Shown piece by piece: positions 1 through 10,115 of a stretch of DNA of 35,733 bases. The first letter of the stretch is position 1; every line of letters starts with the position of its first letter. Location: contig JARLJU010000033.1 in NCBI GenBank assembly GCA_031291055.1, positions 1 through 35,733 of the forward strand, written 5' to 3'. This stretch comes from Rudaea sp. Lineage in GTDB: Bacteria > Pseudomonadota > Gammaproteobacteria > Xanthomonadales > Rhodanobacteraceae. Both the position numbers and the translations under genes were made by a program. Below the pieces are notes generated by a model that ran no database searches, had not been told where the DNA came from, and saw nothing but the letters and a program-made list of their open reading frames with translations.

Positions 1-140
1 GCCGGATCACACTCAATAACGCCACGTCGATCACTCCGGTTGCTCCTGCTCGGACTCCGAACAGGACGGTGACTACACGTGGCTCAAAATTCGACGAAAA
101 TCTCTATCTAAACTGGCTCAATATTCAGTGGTACTCAACA
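1..140. mobile_element. Probable terminal end of an IS21-like insertion sequence (partial)
   Basis: Two related 16-base blocks, both beginning TGGCTCAA (80-87 and 114-121), lie 34 bases apart. The segment ends in ...GTACTCAACA at 140. IS21-family elements typically carry several internal repeats of this kind next to a CA-3' terminus. The transposase genes would lie left of the window and none is visible here. The end stops about 50 bases from the tRNA-Asn terminator. The assignment rests on repeat architecture only; it could be a solo end or another repeat. Confidence 0.45.
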
Positions 141-191
141 GTATATATATGTCTACGAACCGGGCTGGACGCTGCTGGACACAAAAGGCAC

Positions 192-219
192 AAAAAAACC
201 CGCTGTTATGCGGGTTTTT
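192..219 (-). terminator. Intrinsic terminator after tRNA-Asn
   Basis: The stem CCCGC/GCGGG (199-203 with 210-214) is extended by an A-run (194-198) pairing with a T-run (215-219), around the loop TGTTAT. It lies just downstream of the minus-strand tRNA. The symmetric A and T runs would also allow it to stop transcription coming from the insertion element on the plus strand. Confidence 0.8.
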
Positions 220-251
220 AGGACTTTTCCGGATGTCTTCGGACTAGCAGA

Positions 252-327
<76 letters not shown>

Positions 328-345
328 AGGTTAAACCGAGCCGCG

Positions 346-375
346 TATTTTCGTGATCCCGGCGGTCCGCGTCAA
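346..375 (-). promoter_or_regulatory. Probable sigma-70 promoter of tRNA-Asn
   Basis: Minus strand: TTGACG (370-375) and AAAATA (346-351) are separated by 18 bases and lie 18 bases before the tRNA 5' end. It sits in the short gap after the fimT-like gene stop codon. The -35 element is strong and the -10 element is weak. Confidence 0.5.
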
Positions 376-389
376 GCTCCGTTGCACTT

Positions 390-941
390 TCACAGGCGCG
401 CGCAAGCGGTGGCGGCCTGGGTCGGGGTCGCCAGGCCTTGGCGCGGGCGGCCGGAATTGCTCACGACGATGGTGCTGGCGTAGGCGGAGCCGCGGCGGTC
501 GCAGAGCGTGAAGGTCAGGTTGGTGCCGGTGGCGCTGCCATCGAAACGGTAGGTGACATGCTCGCGTCCGCTGCTGCTGGCGACGGCCACACCGGGTTGC
601 GCCGGCGCCGTGGCGAGTATCGGTTCGCCGCTGTCGCGTCTGCCGTTGCGGTCCAGATCGAGGAATACGATCCAGCCGTGTTGCCACCACAGGCCGTTGT
701 CGCAGTGGTTCTGGTCGGCGCTCGGGCAGAGTACGACTTCGCCGCCGCGTGCGACCGCGCTGCTGCGCGCCAGATTCAGCATGGTCAGCAACTGATTGTG
801 CATACTGCGCGACTGGCCGCCCTGCATCAGGCTGCCGAGTGCGGGCAGGCTGATGGCGCACAGGGTGGCGATGATGGCGGTGGCGAACAGCAGTTCGACG
901 AGGGTGAATCCGCGCTGTTTTCCGGCTGGCTGGTTGCGCAT
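390..941 (-). CDS. FimT/GspH-like type IV pseudopilin
   Basis: The 183-residue protein has a short charged leader ending in Gly, then FTLVELL, which is the prepilin peptidase site with Glu at +5, and a hydrophobic N-terminal helix to about residue 35. The C-terminal part fits the GspH/FimT domain, with a Cys pair near LCPSADQNHC and a late Cys near TLCDRRG. Such minor pilins prime or decorate type IV pili or type II secretion pseudopili at the inner membrane. FimT-type proteins can bind DNA in natural transformation (family knowledge). The start ATG has GGAG eight bases upstream. No other pilus gene adjoins it except the unusual secreted pilin-like protein 14 kb away. It is divergent from uvrB. 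Confidence 0.85.
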   Translation of the reverse strand: MRNQPAGKQRGFTLVELLFATAIIATLCAISLPALGSLMQGGQSRSMHNQLLTMLNLARSSAVARGGEVVLCPSADQNHCDNGLWWQHGWIVFLDLDRNGRRDSGEPILATAPAQPGVAVASSSGREHVTYRFDGSATGTNLTFTLCDRRGSAYASTIVVSNSGRPRQGLATPTQAATACARL

Positions 942-1084
942 GGCGATGGCTCCTGGAGGGTGCGGCCATGCTAGGTGCCGGCTTGCGATCGCACGATCGG
1001 GCGGTGCTGCGATTTAGTGTAGGAAAATATCCATTGCGACCTGGACGCAGCCCTTCCGACGCCTTGCATTCGGGTCGTGTCACC

Positions 1085-1115
1085 ACGACATCTAGCTGTC
1101 CTGCAAAGCTATAAT
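1085..1115 (+). promoter_or_regulatory. Possible uvrB promoter
   Basis: A perfect TATAAT lies at 1110-1115, 22 bases before the uvrB start, with a weak -35 (ACGACA at 1085-1090) at a long 19-base spacing. I see no clear LexA palindrome in the divergent region between the pseudopilin gene and uvrB. Confidence 0.4.
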
Positions 1116-1137
1116 CTGCTGTTCCGCGGAGCACTCG

Positions 1138-3174
<2,037 letters not shown>

Positions 3175-3198
3175 CAATTTTCCGCTGACAGATTAAAG

Positions 3199-3221
3199 CC
3201 CTTCTCCTGCTGGGAGAAGGG
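3199..3221. terminator. GC-rich hairpin between convergent genes
   Basis: CCCTTCTCC (3199-3207) pairs with GGAGAAGGG (3213-3221) around a five-base loop. It lies between the uvrB stop and the convergent SGNH gene stop. There is no clear T-run. Intergenic CCCTTCTCC-type palindromes are frequent in related genomes, so it may be a dispersed repeat that also limits read-through. Confidence 0.6.
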
Positions 3222-3231
3222 AGGGCGTCAC

Positions 3232-4263
3232 TCAGCGTGCGACCAGCCCGCGCCCAACCAAAGCATCCACCAGCGCCCGCGTATACCCGGCCTTGTCGCG
3301 AAAATCCATATGCGAGTCGTCCGGCAGCGGAAATGCACTCAATGACGGATCGTCCTCAGCGTCGATCACGCCGACCGCAGGTGCGTTGGCGGCGAAGCGA
3401 TCCCAGTAGAGTGCCTTCGGATGCGCGATGGCGTCGGTTTCACGCACGGCGCCCGAGGTCGGCGACTGGTAGAAAATGACCTTGCCGCCGCGTGCCTGGA
3501 TCTGCTTCGTCCACTCGTATACATCACCCAGGTCGGCAAGCCACTGATCGGGTGGAACCAGTGCGCGGATGTCCTTGGTATCGCCGACCAGTTGCTCGAA
3601 GTGACGCTTTGCGGCCGCGGCGTCGGTCAGCGTGTAGTCGATATCGCCGCTGCGGTCGGCATGAAAGCGGAAGTAGTCCGGCGCTGGCGGCGGCGAGCCG
3701 TCGATCCAGCGCCGCAACGCGGCGATCGCGCCCAGTTGCGGATCGGCGACGTCGAAATATGCTTGCCACAGGCTGAGCATAGCCCGGTGTACATGCCAGC
3801 TCGGCGACCATTGGCGATGGTAATAGTCCACCAGCGGCTGCTGCATATCGGTAAACATTTTATACAGGCCACGGCTCTCGATATCGCAAAGGACAACCCC
3901 GTGGAAACGATCATCTGCGGCCAGATCGCGCAGCGCCGCAAGCGGGTAGTGCGCGTTCTGCGCCAGCATCACCGCCCGATAGTCCGGCAACAGCTGCTTC
4001 AGCAGTTTCATGTCGATGGCGAATTCGATCCGCGATGCGCCGAGCAGCACCAGCGGGATCTTCTTCGTCGAGTACACGCGATCGCGCTGGATTGACCAAA
4101 GCTCGCTGGAATCGCGGATGTTCGGCTGGTAGCCGAGCGCGCGCCAGTGGATTTCCATGGCGCCGACGATCATCAGCGCGACCAGCGCCGCCAGCATCAA
4201 TGTCGTCAGCCAGTGCCAGCGCGGAGCGGCGAATGCGACGTTGGATCCGCTGCCGGCGTTCAT
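3232..4263 (-). CDS. Membrane-anchored SGNH/DltD-like protein, distal copy
   Basis: The 343-residue protein has one N-terminal membrane segment (about 17-37) and a periplasmic domain. The motif LGASRIE carries the candidate nucleophile Ser77, and DDSH (315-318), followed by MDFRDKAGY, carries the candidate Asp/His pair. DltD, AlgX/AlgJ and PatB-type partners use this Ser-Asp-His arrangement to move acyl groups delivered by an MBOAT protein. It is a clear paralogue of the upstream gene: both share SIQRDRVY, MLAQN.HYPLA and HRQWSPSWHV. Its start overlaps the preceding stop by four bases (ATGA), so translation is probably coupled. Acyl-chain transfer to an envelope glycan is inferred from context, and the substrate is unknown. 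Confidence 0.75.
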   Translation of the reverse strand: MNAGSGSNVAFAAPRWHWLTTLMLAALVALMIVGAMEIHWRALGYQPNIRDSSELWSIQRDRVYSTKKIPLVLLGASRIEFAIDMKLLKQLLPDYRAVMLAQNAHYPLAALRDLAADDRFHGVVLCDIESRGLYKMFTDMQQPLVDYYHRQWSPSWHVHRAMLSLWQAYFDVADPQLGAIAALRRWIDGSPPPAPDYFRFHADRSGDIDYTLTDAAAAKRHFEQLVGDTKDIRALVPPDQWLADLGDVYEWTKQIQARGGKVIFYQSPTSGAVRETDAIAHPKALYWDRFAANAPAVGVIDAEDDPSLSAFPLPDDSHMDFRDKAGYTRALVDALVGRGLVAR

Positions 4264-5297
4264 CGGCGCTGTACCACGCCGCGTTCAACGAGGGCATCGA
4301 CCAGGGCCTGCGTGTAGGCAGCTTTGTCGCGCATGTCGACATGCGATCCATCGGGCAGGCGAAACGATTTCCAGCCAGGCACATCGTCGCTGTGAATAGC
4401 CGAAGTACCCGTGGCTGCGGATAGATGGTCCCAGTAGTCGGCACGCGGATAGGCAGCGTCTTCAAGTGCGCGCAGCTCGCCGGAGGTGGGGGTCTGCACG
4501 AAAATGACCGCGCCGCCGCGTTTGCGGATGGCCTCAACCCAGGTCGCGACCGGTTCGAGTCCGGCCAGCCACTGCCCGGGACTTTCCGGCGGATGCTCGC
4601 GCAGATCGTTGCGGATTCCATCGATGAAACTGCGTGTCAGGCCGGCCTGGTCGGCCTGGGTAAAATCGATGTCGCCGCTGCGGTCGGCGTGAAACGCGGT
4701 CGGCGATCGCCACGGCCATGCCGGAGTCCAGAGAAGCCGTTTTGCTTCAGCTAGCGCGCCGAAATCCGGCATCGCTGTCACCATCGCCTGTTGCCAACGC
4801 GTGAGCAGCAGGCGGTTTACATGCCAGCTCGGCGACCATTGCCGGTGGAAGTAATCGACATATGCCTGTTGCGCCTCGCGGTAGTAGCCGGCAAGGCCGC
4901 GCGCATCGATATCGCACAGCACGACGCCATGAAAGCGCTCGTCGGCCGCAAGATCGCTCAGTGTGGCGAGCGGATAGTGGCCATTCTGCGCCAGCATGAC
5001 CGGTTGATAGCCCGGCAGTTGTTGCCTCAGCAGCTTCACGTCGATGCCGTATTCGATGTGCGATGCACCGAGGATGGCCAGCGGAATTTTCTTGCCGGTA
5101 TAGACGCGATCGCGCTGGATCGACCACAGCGATGCGGAATCCAGGATGTTCGGCCGGTAGTCCTGCGCGCGCCAGTAGGCTTCGGTCGCAGCCACGATCA
5201 TGCCGGCAACGGCGATCGCCAATGCCAGTGCGGCCGGCCAGCGCCAGCGCTGCGGGCGTGCAGGCTCGCTACTAGAACTGGAAATAGATGAAGGCAT
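4260..5297 (-). CDS. Membrane-anchored SGNH/DltD-like protein, proximal copy
   Basis: The 345-residue paralogue of the next gene has a Ser-rich N terminus, a membrane helix at about 19-38, LGASHIE with Ser79, and DGSH (316-319) followed by VDMRDKAAY. It is therefore a candidate periplasmic Ser-Asp-His acyltransferase or esterase. Its first 26 bases overlap the end of the MBOAT gene, and its stop overlaps the start of the distal copy. This is the order expected for an MBOAT exporter followed by its periplasmic partner. The divergence of the two copies outside the motifs suggests an old duplication with specialised substrates or a heteromeric partner. Confidence 0.75.
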   Translation of the reverse strand: MPSSISSSSSEPARPQRWRWPAALALAIAVAGMIVAATEAYWRAQDYRPNILDSASLWSIQRDRVYTGKKIPLAILGASHIEYGIDVKLLRQQLPGYQPVMLAQNGHYPLATLSDLAADERFHGVVLCDIDARGLAGYYREAQQAYVDYFHRQWSPSWHVNRLLLTRWQQAMVTAMPDFGALAEAKRLLWTPAWPWRSPTAFHADRSGDIDFTQADQAGLTRSFIDGIRNDLREHPPESPGQWLAGLEPVATWVEAIRKRGGAVIFVQTPTSGELRALEDAAYPRADYWDHLSAATGTSAIHSDDVPGWKSFRLPDGSHVDMRDKAAYTQALVDALVERGVVQRR

Positions 5298-6681
5298 GGT
5301 TGTCGCCGGGGGACAGCACGATCAGGGCCAGCAGGATACCGAGCGCGAACCCGAGCAACGGAGCGGGGACGCGTACGCAGAAGGCCTTGATGTCGGTGCC
5401 GCGGAACAGCCATTGGATGGCGACGACCGCGGCGAACACCAGTAGCGAAAGTTTCTGCGCGGCATCCAGCGTCCACGCCGGCGACGCAGAGAATAATTTG
5501 TGGAAAACGCCGCATCCGGTCGCGAAGTCCGGAGCGCGGAACCAGACCCAGGTCAGGGTGACGAGGAAGAGGGTCAGCAGGCCGTAACCGAATTGCAGTG
5601 GCGGCGCGCGCCAGCGTTGCGGCCACAGGTGCTCGCGCGCGAAGCGTTCGCCGGCCAGGTAAAGGCCATGCAGGCCGCCCCAGATCACGAAGGTCCACGC
5701 TGCGCCGTGCCACAGGCCGCCGATCAGCATGGTCAGCATGAGGTTGACGTAGGTGCGCGCCGCGCCGCGCCGGTTGCCGCCGAGGGAAATGTACAGGTAG
5801 TCGCGCAGCCAGCTCGACAGCGAAATATGCCAGCGATGCCAGAAGTCCGAAAAACCGATCGCGGCGTAGGGATTGCGGAAGTTGGTCGGCAGGACGAATC
5901 CGAGCGCGAGAGCGGTGCCGATCGCGCAGGTGGAATAGCCGGCGAAGTCGCAGAAGATCTGGCCGCTGAACGCGACCACGCCGCTCCACGCTGCGCCGCT
6001 GCCGGCGTCTTTCACCGCATTGAAGAAGGCGTCGGCGACCGGTGCGAAGACCGAGTCGGCGAGCACGCTTTTCTCGAACAGGCCGAGGATCAGCAACGCG
6101 CAGCCGAGGCCGATGCCGTCGCGCATACTCCCGCGCGCCGTCTCGATCTGTTCGCGCATCTGGGTGAAGCGCGTGATCGGGCCGGCGACGAGTTGGGGGA
6201 AAAATGCCACGTACAGCGCATAGTCGCGCCAGCTGCGCGTCGGCGCGAACCTGCCGCGGTATATGTCTATACAATACGATAAAGAGTGAAATGTATAAAA
6301 AGATATGCCGATCGGCAGAACGACGTCCAGGCGCGCCGGGGTGTAGTGCACGCCGAAGGCGCCGAGCAGGGCCGCGAAATTGTCGAGCAGGAAGCGGTTG
6401 TACTTGAAACAGGCCAGCACGCCCAGGTTGATCAGCAGCGTAAGGGTGATCCAGCGCTTGCGCTGGCGCGGCTTCTGCGCGGCCGCGATGCGCTGGGCGA
6501 TCCACCAGTCCAGTGTGGTCGAACCGAGCAGCAACAGCAGGAATGGCGGATTCCACGCCGAGTAAAACGCGTAGCTGGCCAGCAGCAGGAAGTTCTTGCG
6601 CGCATTCCAGGTGCGCAATCCGTTGTAGACGGCCAGCACCAGGACGAAGAAGATGATGAACGTGAACGTGTCGAACTGCAT
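5272..6681 (-). CDS. MBOAT family membrane O-acyltransferase (AlgI/DltB-like)
   Basis: The 469-residue protein has about ten hydrophobic segments. Family hallmarks are LPIGISFYTFHSLSY, FFPQLVAGPI, SDFWHRWHISL (His282/285 region) and GGLWHGAAW, with the likely catalytic His325. MBOAT proteins of this clade take an acyl group across the inner membrane for transfer to alginate, teichoic acid, peptidoglycan or other polymers. Here it heads an overlapping three-gene unit with two SGNH partners. Only AlgI-like similarity is claimed, because no alginate polymerisation genes are in the window. The Shine-Dalgarno sequence is poor. Codons 126-142 are unusually AT-rich although the encoded motif is conserved. 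Confidence 0.88.
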   Translation of the reverse strand: MQFDTFTFIIFFVLVLAVYNGLRTWNARKNFLLLASYAFYSAWNPPFLLLLLGSTTLDWWIAQRIAAAQKPRQRKRWITLTLLINLGVLACFKYNRFLLDNFAALLGAFGVHYTPARLDVVLPIGISFYTFHSLSYCIDIYRGRFAPTRSWRDYALYVAFFPQLVAGPITRFTQMREQIETARGSMRDGIGLGCALLILGLFEKSVLADSVFAPVADAFFNAVKDAGSGAAWSGVVAFSGQIFCDFAGYSTCAIGTALALGFVLPTNFRNPYAAIGFSDFWHRWHISLSSWLRDYLYISLGGNRRGAARTYVNLMLTMLIGGLWHGAAWTFVIWGGLHGLYLAGERFAREHLWPQRWRAPPLQFGYGLLTLFLVTLTWVWFRAPDFATGCGVFHKLFSASPAWTLDAAQKLSLLVFAAVVAIQWLFRGTDIKAFCVRVPAPLLGFALGILLALIVLSPGDNHAFIYFQF

Positions 6682-6743
6682 GCTGGCGAATCGGGCTGTT
6701 GCGCACGCCGGCCGCGTTCGGGCGTGATTGGCGCGGTGCGGCG

Positions 6744-6749
6744 ATTATA
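6744..6749 (-). promoter_or_regulatory. -10 element before the MBOAT-SGNH operon
   Basis: A perfect TATAAT on the minus strand lies 63 bases before the MBOAT ATG, without a recognisable -35. It is the only promoter-like element in the gap between tRNA-Val and the operon. Confidence 0.35.
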
Positions 6750-6820
6750 CACAGACGCCCCTGAAACCCCGGCGGCTATTGTGCGCCGCGGCGCGGTCGG
6801 TTACTCTTCCCGCCCCTTAC

Positions 6821-6895
6821 GGGCGCATAGCTCAGCGGTAGAGCACTACCTTGACATGGTAGGGGTCACAGGTTCGATCCCTGTTGCGCCCACCA
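6821..6895 (+). tRNA. tRNA-Val (anticodon GAC)
   Basis: The 75-base cloverleaf has an acceptor stem GGGCGCA/TGCGCCC, the D arm GCTCAGCGGTAGAGC, the anticodon stem CTACC/GGTAG with loop TTGACAT (anticodon GAC), the T arm CACAGGTTCGATCCCTGTT-like, and an encoded ACCA 3' end. It stands alone between the divergent MBOAT operon and the end of the efflux operon. No terminator with a T-run is evident directly after it. Confidence 0.97.
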
Positions 6896-6989
6896 ATTAT
6901 CTTTTATACGAATGCAGAAACGAGTCTGGATCGTGTCTGCAAAGGTGAGTCCCGCCGGGGCTTCTGCCGATGGCAGCGCGTGCCTGTAG

Positions 6990-9900
6990 TTACACTTCCA
7001 GCCGATCGTCCGGTCGCGCCACCAGTGAATAAAGCGCCGGCATCAGAAATACGCTGATCAACAGTCGCGTGAACAGACCGCTGACAATGACCAGGGCAAA
7101 CGGCCTTTGCGTATCCGTGCCGACACCGGTGGCCAGCGCCGCCGGCAACAAACCCAGGGCCGCCACCAGCGCAGTCATCATGATCGGACGCAGGCGCAGG
7201 ATCGCGCCTTGGCGAATGGCGTCGGTGAGAGCCGTACCGCTGCCGCGAAGTTCGTTGACATACGAGATATACACGACAGCCGTCTGTACCGATACGCCGA
7301 ACAAGGCCAGGAAACCGATGCCGGAGGAAACCGAGAACGGCGTACCGGTGATCCACAGTGCCACGATCCCGCCGACGGGTGCCGACAGCACCACGCCGAC
7401 TACGGTGATGAAGGGAAACTTTATATTGCTGTAGAGCATGAACAGCAGAAGAAAAATCAGGAACAGCGTCAGCGGCAGGATCACATTCAACTGCGCACGC
7501 GACGCCGTATATTCCGTATATTCTCCACCCCAATCCAGATGGTAGCCCTGCGGCAGGGTGATCTTTGCGTTGACTTGCGCGATCGCATCTTCCACCGCAC
7601 CGGCCAGATCGCGCCCCTCCACCGAGAACTGGACGCCGATGTAGCGCGAATTGTCCTGGCGATAGATGAACGAGGCGCCGTTGGTGACATGGATGTCCGC
7701 CAGTTCCCTCAGCGGTATCTGCTGTCCGCCGGAGGTGGCCATCAGGATATTGCCGATTTCCTCGGGATTGTCGCGATAGGGGCGATCCAGGCGGACGATC
7801 AGATCAAACTGCTTCTCTCCCTGCACCACCTGAGTGGCGACGTCGCCACCGATGGCTGTCTGGATCAGGGCATTGATGTCGGCGACGTTCAAACCGTAGC
7901 GGGCGATCCTGGCGCGGTCGATATCGATGGCCAGACTGGGCTGCCCGAGCTCCTGCACCAGGGTTACATCGCGGATTCCGCGCACCTGTTCCAGGACCTG
8001 TTTGATTGCCTTGCCCTTTTGCTCGAGCGTCTCCAGACTGGAACCGAAAACCTTGACGGCCAACGCGCTTTTCAAACCCGTTTCCGCCTCGTCCACCGCA
8101 TCCTCGGCCGGCTGGGTGTAGTTGAACGTGATTCCAGGAAACGACAGAAGTTTCTGATTGATCGCCCGCGTGAGTTCGGCCTTGGTGCGGTAAGCCCCGG
8201 TCCATTGCGAATAGGGTTTGAGGCCCACGTAGAACTCGACGTTGAAAAACCCGGTCGAATCCGTACCGTCATCGGGTCGGCCCAGTTCCGAGGCAACCGT
8301 GGTGACTTCGGGAAACGAGCGCAATATATCCCGCACTTTCGGCGCGATCTTCGCGGATTCGTCGAACGATATCGTGTAGGGCATCGTCGCGCGCACCCAC
8401 AGCGCGCCTTCATCCAGTTGCGGCATGAACTCGGCGCCGATGCGCGGGATCAGCAGAAGGGAAACAAGCAGCAGCACGGCCGATGCCAGCGTCGTCCCCC
8501 AGGGATGGGCGAGGCAGAAATCCAGGCCTCTGGCGTAGGTCGAATTGATCGCTTCAAGCACCGCATTGCGTCGTTCCCGAACACCCTTGCGCATGAACCA
8601 CGAGCACAGCACGGGCAGCAGAACCAAGGTCACGATCAGGGATCCGACCAGGGCAAACACCATCGTATCCGCCATCGGTTTGAACAATGTTCCCGAAGGC
8701 CCGGACAGGACATAGATCGGCAGGAAACTGACCACGATCACCGCGACCGCGTAGAAAAGCGGACGATCCACCTCCGCCGCCGCATCCTTGATGATTTCCA
8801 TGACGTTGAGCGCCGTGCCGCGGCGTGCGGCGATCTGGCGGAAAATATTCTCGACCATGACCACCGCGCCATCGACCAGGATGCCGAAATCGATCGCGCC
8901 GATCGAAAGCAGGTTGGCCGAGGCGTTTTGCAGATCCAGGCAGACGAACGCGAACAGCAATGCCAGCGGAATAGTGGTGGCGACGATCAGCCCCGCGCGA
9001 AAATCGTAGAGAAAAAATATCAGGACGACGACGACCAGCAACATGCCGCGCAACAGATTCTGTTCCACGACCTGCGTTGTCAGTTCGATCAAGTCCGTCC
9101 GGTCGTAGAAGGGGACGATCTTCACGTCCTTGGGCAGCACTTCGTCATTGAGTTGCTTGGTCTTGGCTTCGACCCGCTTGAGGACGTCCTGGGTTTTTTC
9201 GCCGGTGCGCAACAGGATGACACCTTCCACGGCGTCGTCCTGTTTTTCGTAGCCGAACTCGCCCAGGCGCGGGGCAATGCCGATCTCCACACGTCCGACA
9301 TCCTTGAGCAGGACCGGAGTGCCGTTGTTCACCGCCAGCACGACGTTGCCGATGTCTTCGAGCGTGGTCAGGCGCCCGTTGCCGCGCACGTAGTAGAACT
9401 GGCCGCCTTGCGAATAGAACCCGCCGCCCGCGTTGCCGTTGTTGGCCGCAAGTGCGGCCTCAATTTGCGGCGCGGACAAGCCGACCGCGGCAATCCTGGC
9501 CGGATCGAGCAGCACCTGGTATTGCATGGTGCCACCACCGAATCCCGAATCGTCTGCCACACCGGGAACCGACTTGTACTGCGGTTCCACCGTCCACGCT
9601 TCCAGGGTCTTGAGCTCCATCGGCGAGCGATCGGGGCTTTGCAGCACATACCGGTAGATGAGTCCGGAGGGCGCGGACAGGGGCGATAGCGACGGAGTCA
9701 CGCCGGCCGGCAGACTGAGTTCGGAGATGCGGTTGTATACCTGCTGGCGAGCGAAATAGTTGTCCGTGCCGTTGGCGAACGTGAGAATCACGTCGGACAA
9801 GCCATACAGCGAAATCGACCGCGCGTTGGCCATCTGCGGCATGCCGTTCATTTCGACTTCGATCGGCACCGTGATCAGCCGTTCCACTTCCTCGGCGGCG

Positions 9901-10115
9901 TGCCCGGGCCATTGGGTGATGATCTCGACATTGGGCGGTGCAAGATCCGGATAGGCATCCACCGGCAGGCGGTTCAGCGAACGCGAGCCCACGCCGATCA
10001 GCACGAGCATCATGAGGATGACGAGAAACGGCTGCCTCAGCGAAGAGGTCACGATCCGGTTCATGATCGAAGCCGTGCGCGACGGCGACCCGTTGATGGG
10101 CAGTTGGTCGCTCAT
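6990..10115 (-). CDS. Heavy-metal efflux RND pump (CzcA/CusA family)
   Basis: The 1041-residue inner-membrane proton/substrate antiporter forms the engine of a tripartite pump. The HME subfamily signature DFG.LVDGAVVMVEN is present in TM4. Asp409, Asp415 and Glu422 match the proton-relay residues of CzcA (offset seven). Twelve membrane helices and two large periplasmic loops are evident. The start at 10115 is preferred because ATGA overlaps the adaptor stop by four bases. An internal Met at codon 18 (MNRIV) resembles the N terminus of many homologues and is an alternative. The metal (Co/Zn/Cd, Cu/Ag or Ni) cannot be told from sequence, and no His-rich loop is seen. Confidence 0.93.
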   Translation of the reverse strand: MSDQLPINGSPSRTASIMNRIVTSSLRQPFLVILMMLVLIGVGSRSLNRLPVDAYPDLAPPNVEIITQWPGHAAEEVERLITVPIEVEMNGMPQMANARSISLYGLSDVILTFANGTDNYFARQQVYNRISELSLPAGVTPSLSPLSAPSGLIYRYVLQSPDRSPMELKTLEAWTVEPQYKSVPGVADDSGFGGGTMQYQVLLDPARIAAVGLSAPQIEAALAANNGNAGGGFYSQGGQFYYVRGNGRLTTLEDIGNVVLAVNNGTPVLLKDVGRVEIGIAPRLGEFGYEKQDDAVEGVILLRTGEKTQDVLKRVEAKTKQLNDEVLPKDVKIVPFYDRTDLIELTTQVVEQNLLRGMLLVVVVLIFFLYDFRAGLIVATTIPLALLFAFVCLDLQNASANLLSIGAIDFGILVDGAVVMVENIFRQIAARRGTALNVMEIIKDAAAEVDRPLFYAVAVIVVSFLPIYVLSGPSGTLFKPMADTMVFALVGSLIVTLVLLPVLCSWFMRKGVRERRNAVLEAINSTYARGLDFCLAHPWGTTLASAVLLLVSLLLIPRIGAEFMPQLDEGALWVRATMPYTISFDESAKIAPKVRDILRSFPEVTTVASELGRPDDGTDSTGFFNVEFYVGLKPYSQWTGAYRTKAELTRAINQKLLSFPGITFNYTQPAEDAVDEAETGLKSALAVKVFGSSLETLEQKGKAIKQVLEQVRGIRDVTLVQELGQPSLAIDIDRARIARYGLNVADINALIQTAIGGDVATQVVQGEKQFDLIVRLDRPYRDNPEEIGNILMATSGGQQIPLRELADIHVTNGASFIYRQDNSRYIGVQFSVEGRDLAGAVEDAIAQVNAKITLPQGYHLDWGGEYTEYTASRAQLNVILPLTLFLIFLLLFMLYSNIKFPFITVVGVVLSAPVGGIVALWITGTPFSVSSGIGFLALFGVSVQTAVVYISYVNELRGSGTALTDAIRQGAILRLRPIMMTALVAALGLLPAALATGVGTDTQRPFALVIVSGLFTRLLISVFLMPALYSLVARPDDRLEV

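Noticed and set aside
3199..3221. CRISPR or larger repeat array
   Set aside because: It is a single palindrome; no regularly spaced repeats occur anywhere in the window.
5198..6706. 502-codon frame overlapping the MBOAT gene
   Set aside because: It is an Arg/Pro-rich frame-shifted shadow of the MBOAT coding sequence.
7107..9689. 860-codon plus-strand open frame
   Set aside because: It is antisense to the RND pump gene, has no domain pattern or Shine-Dalgarno, and arises from GC-rich codon bias.
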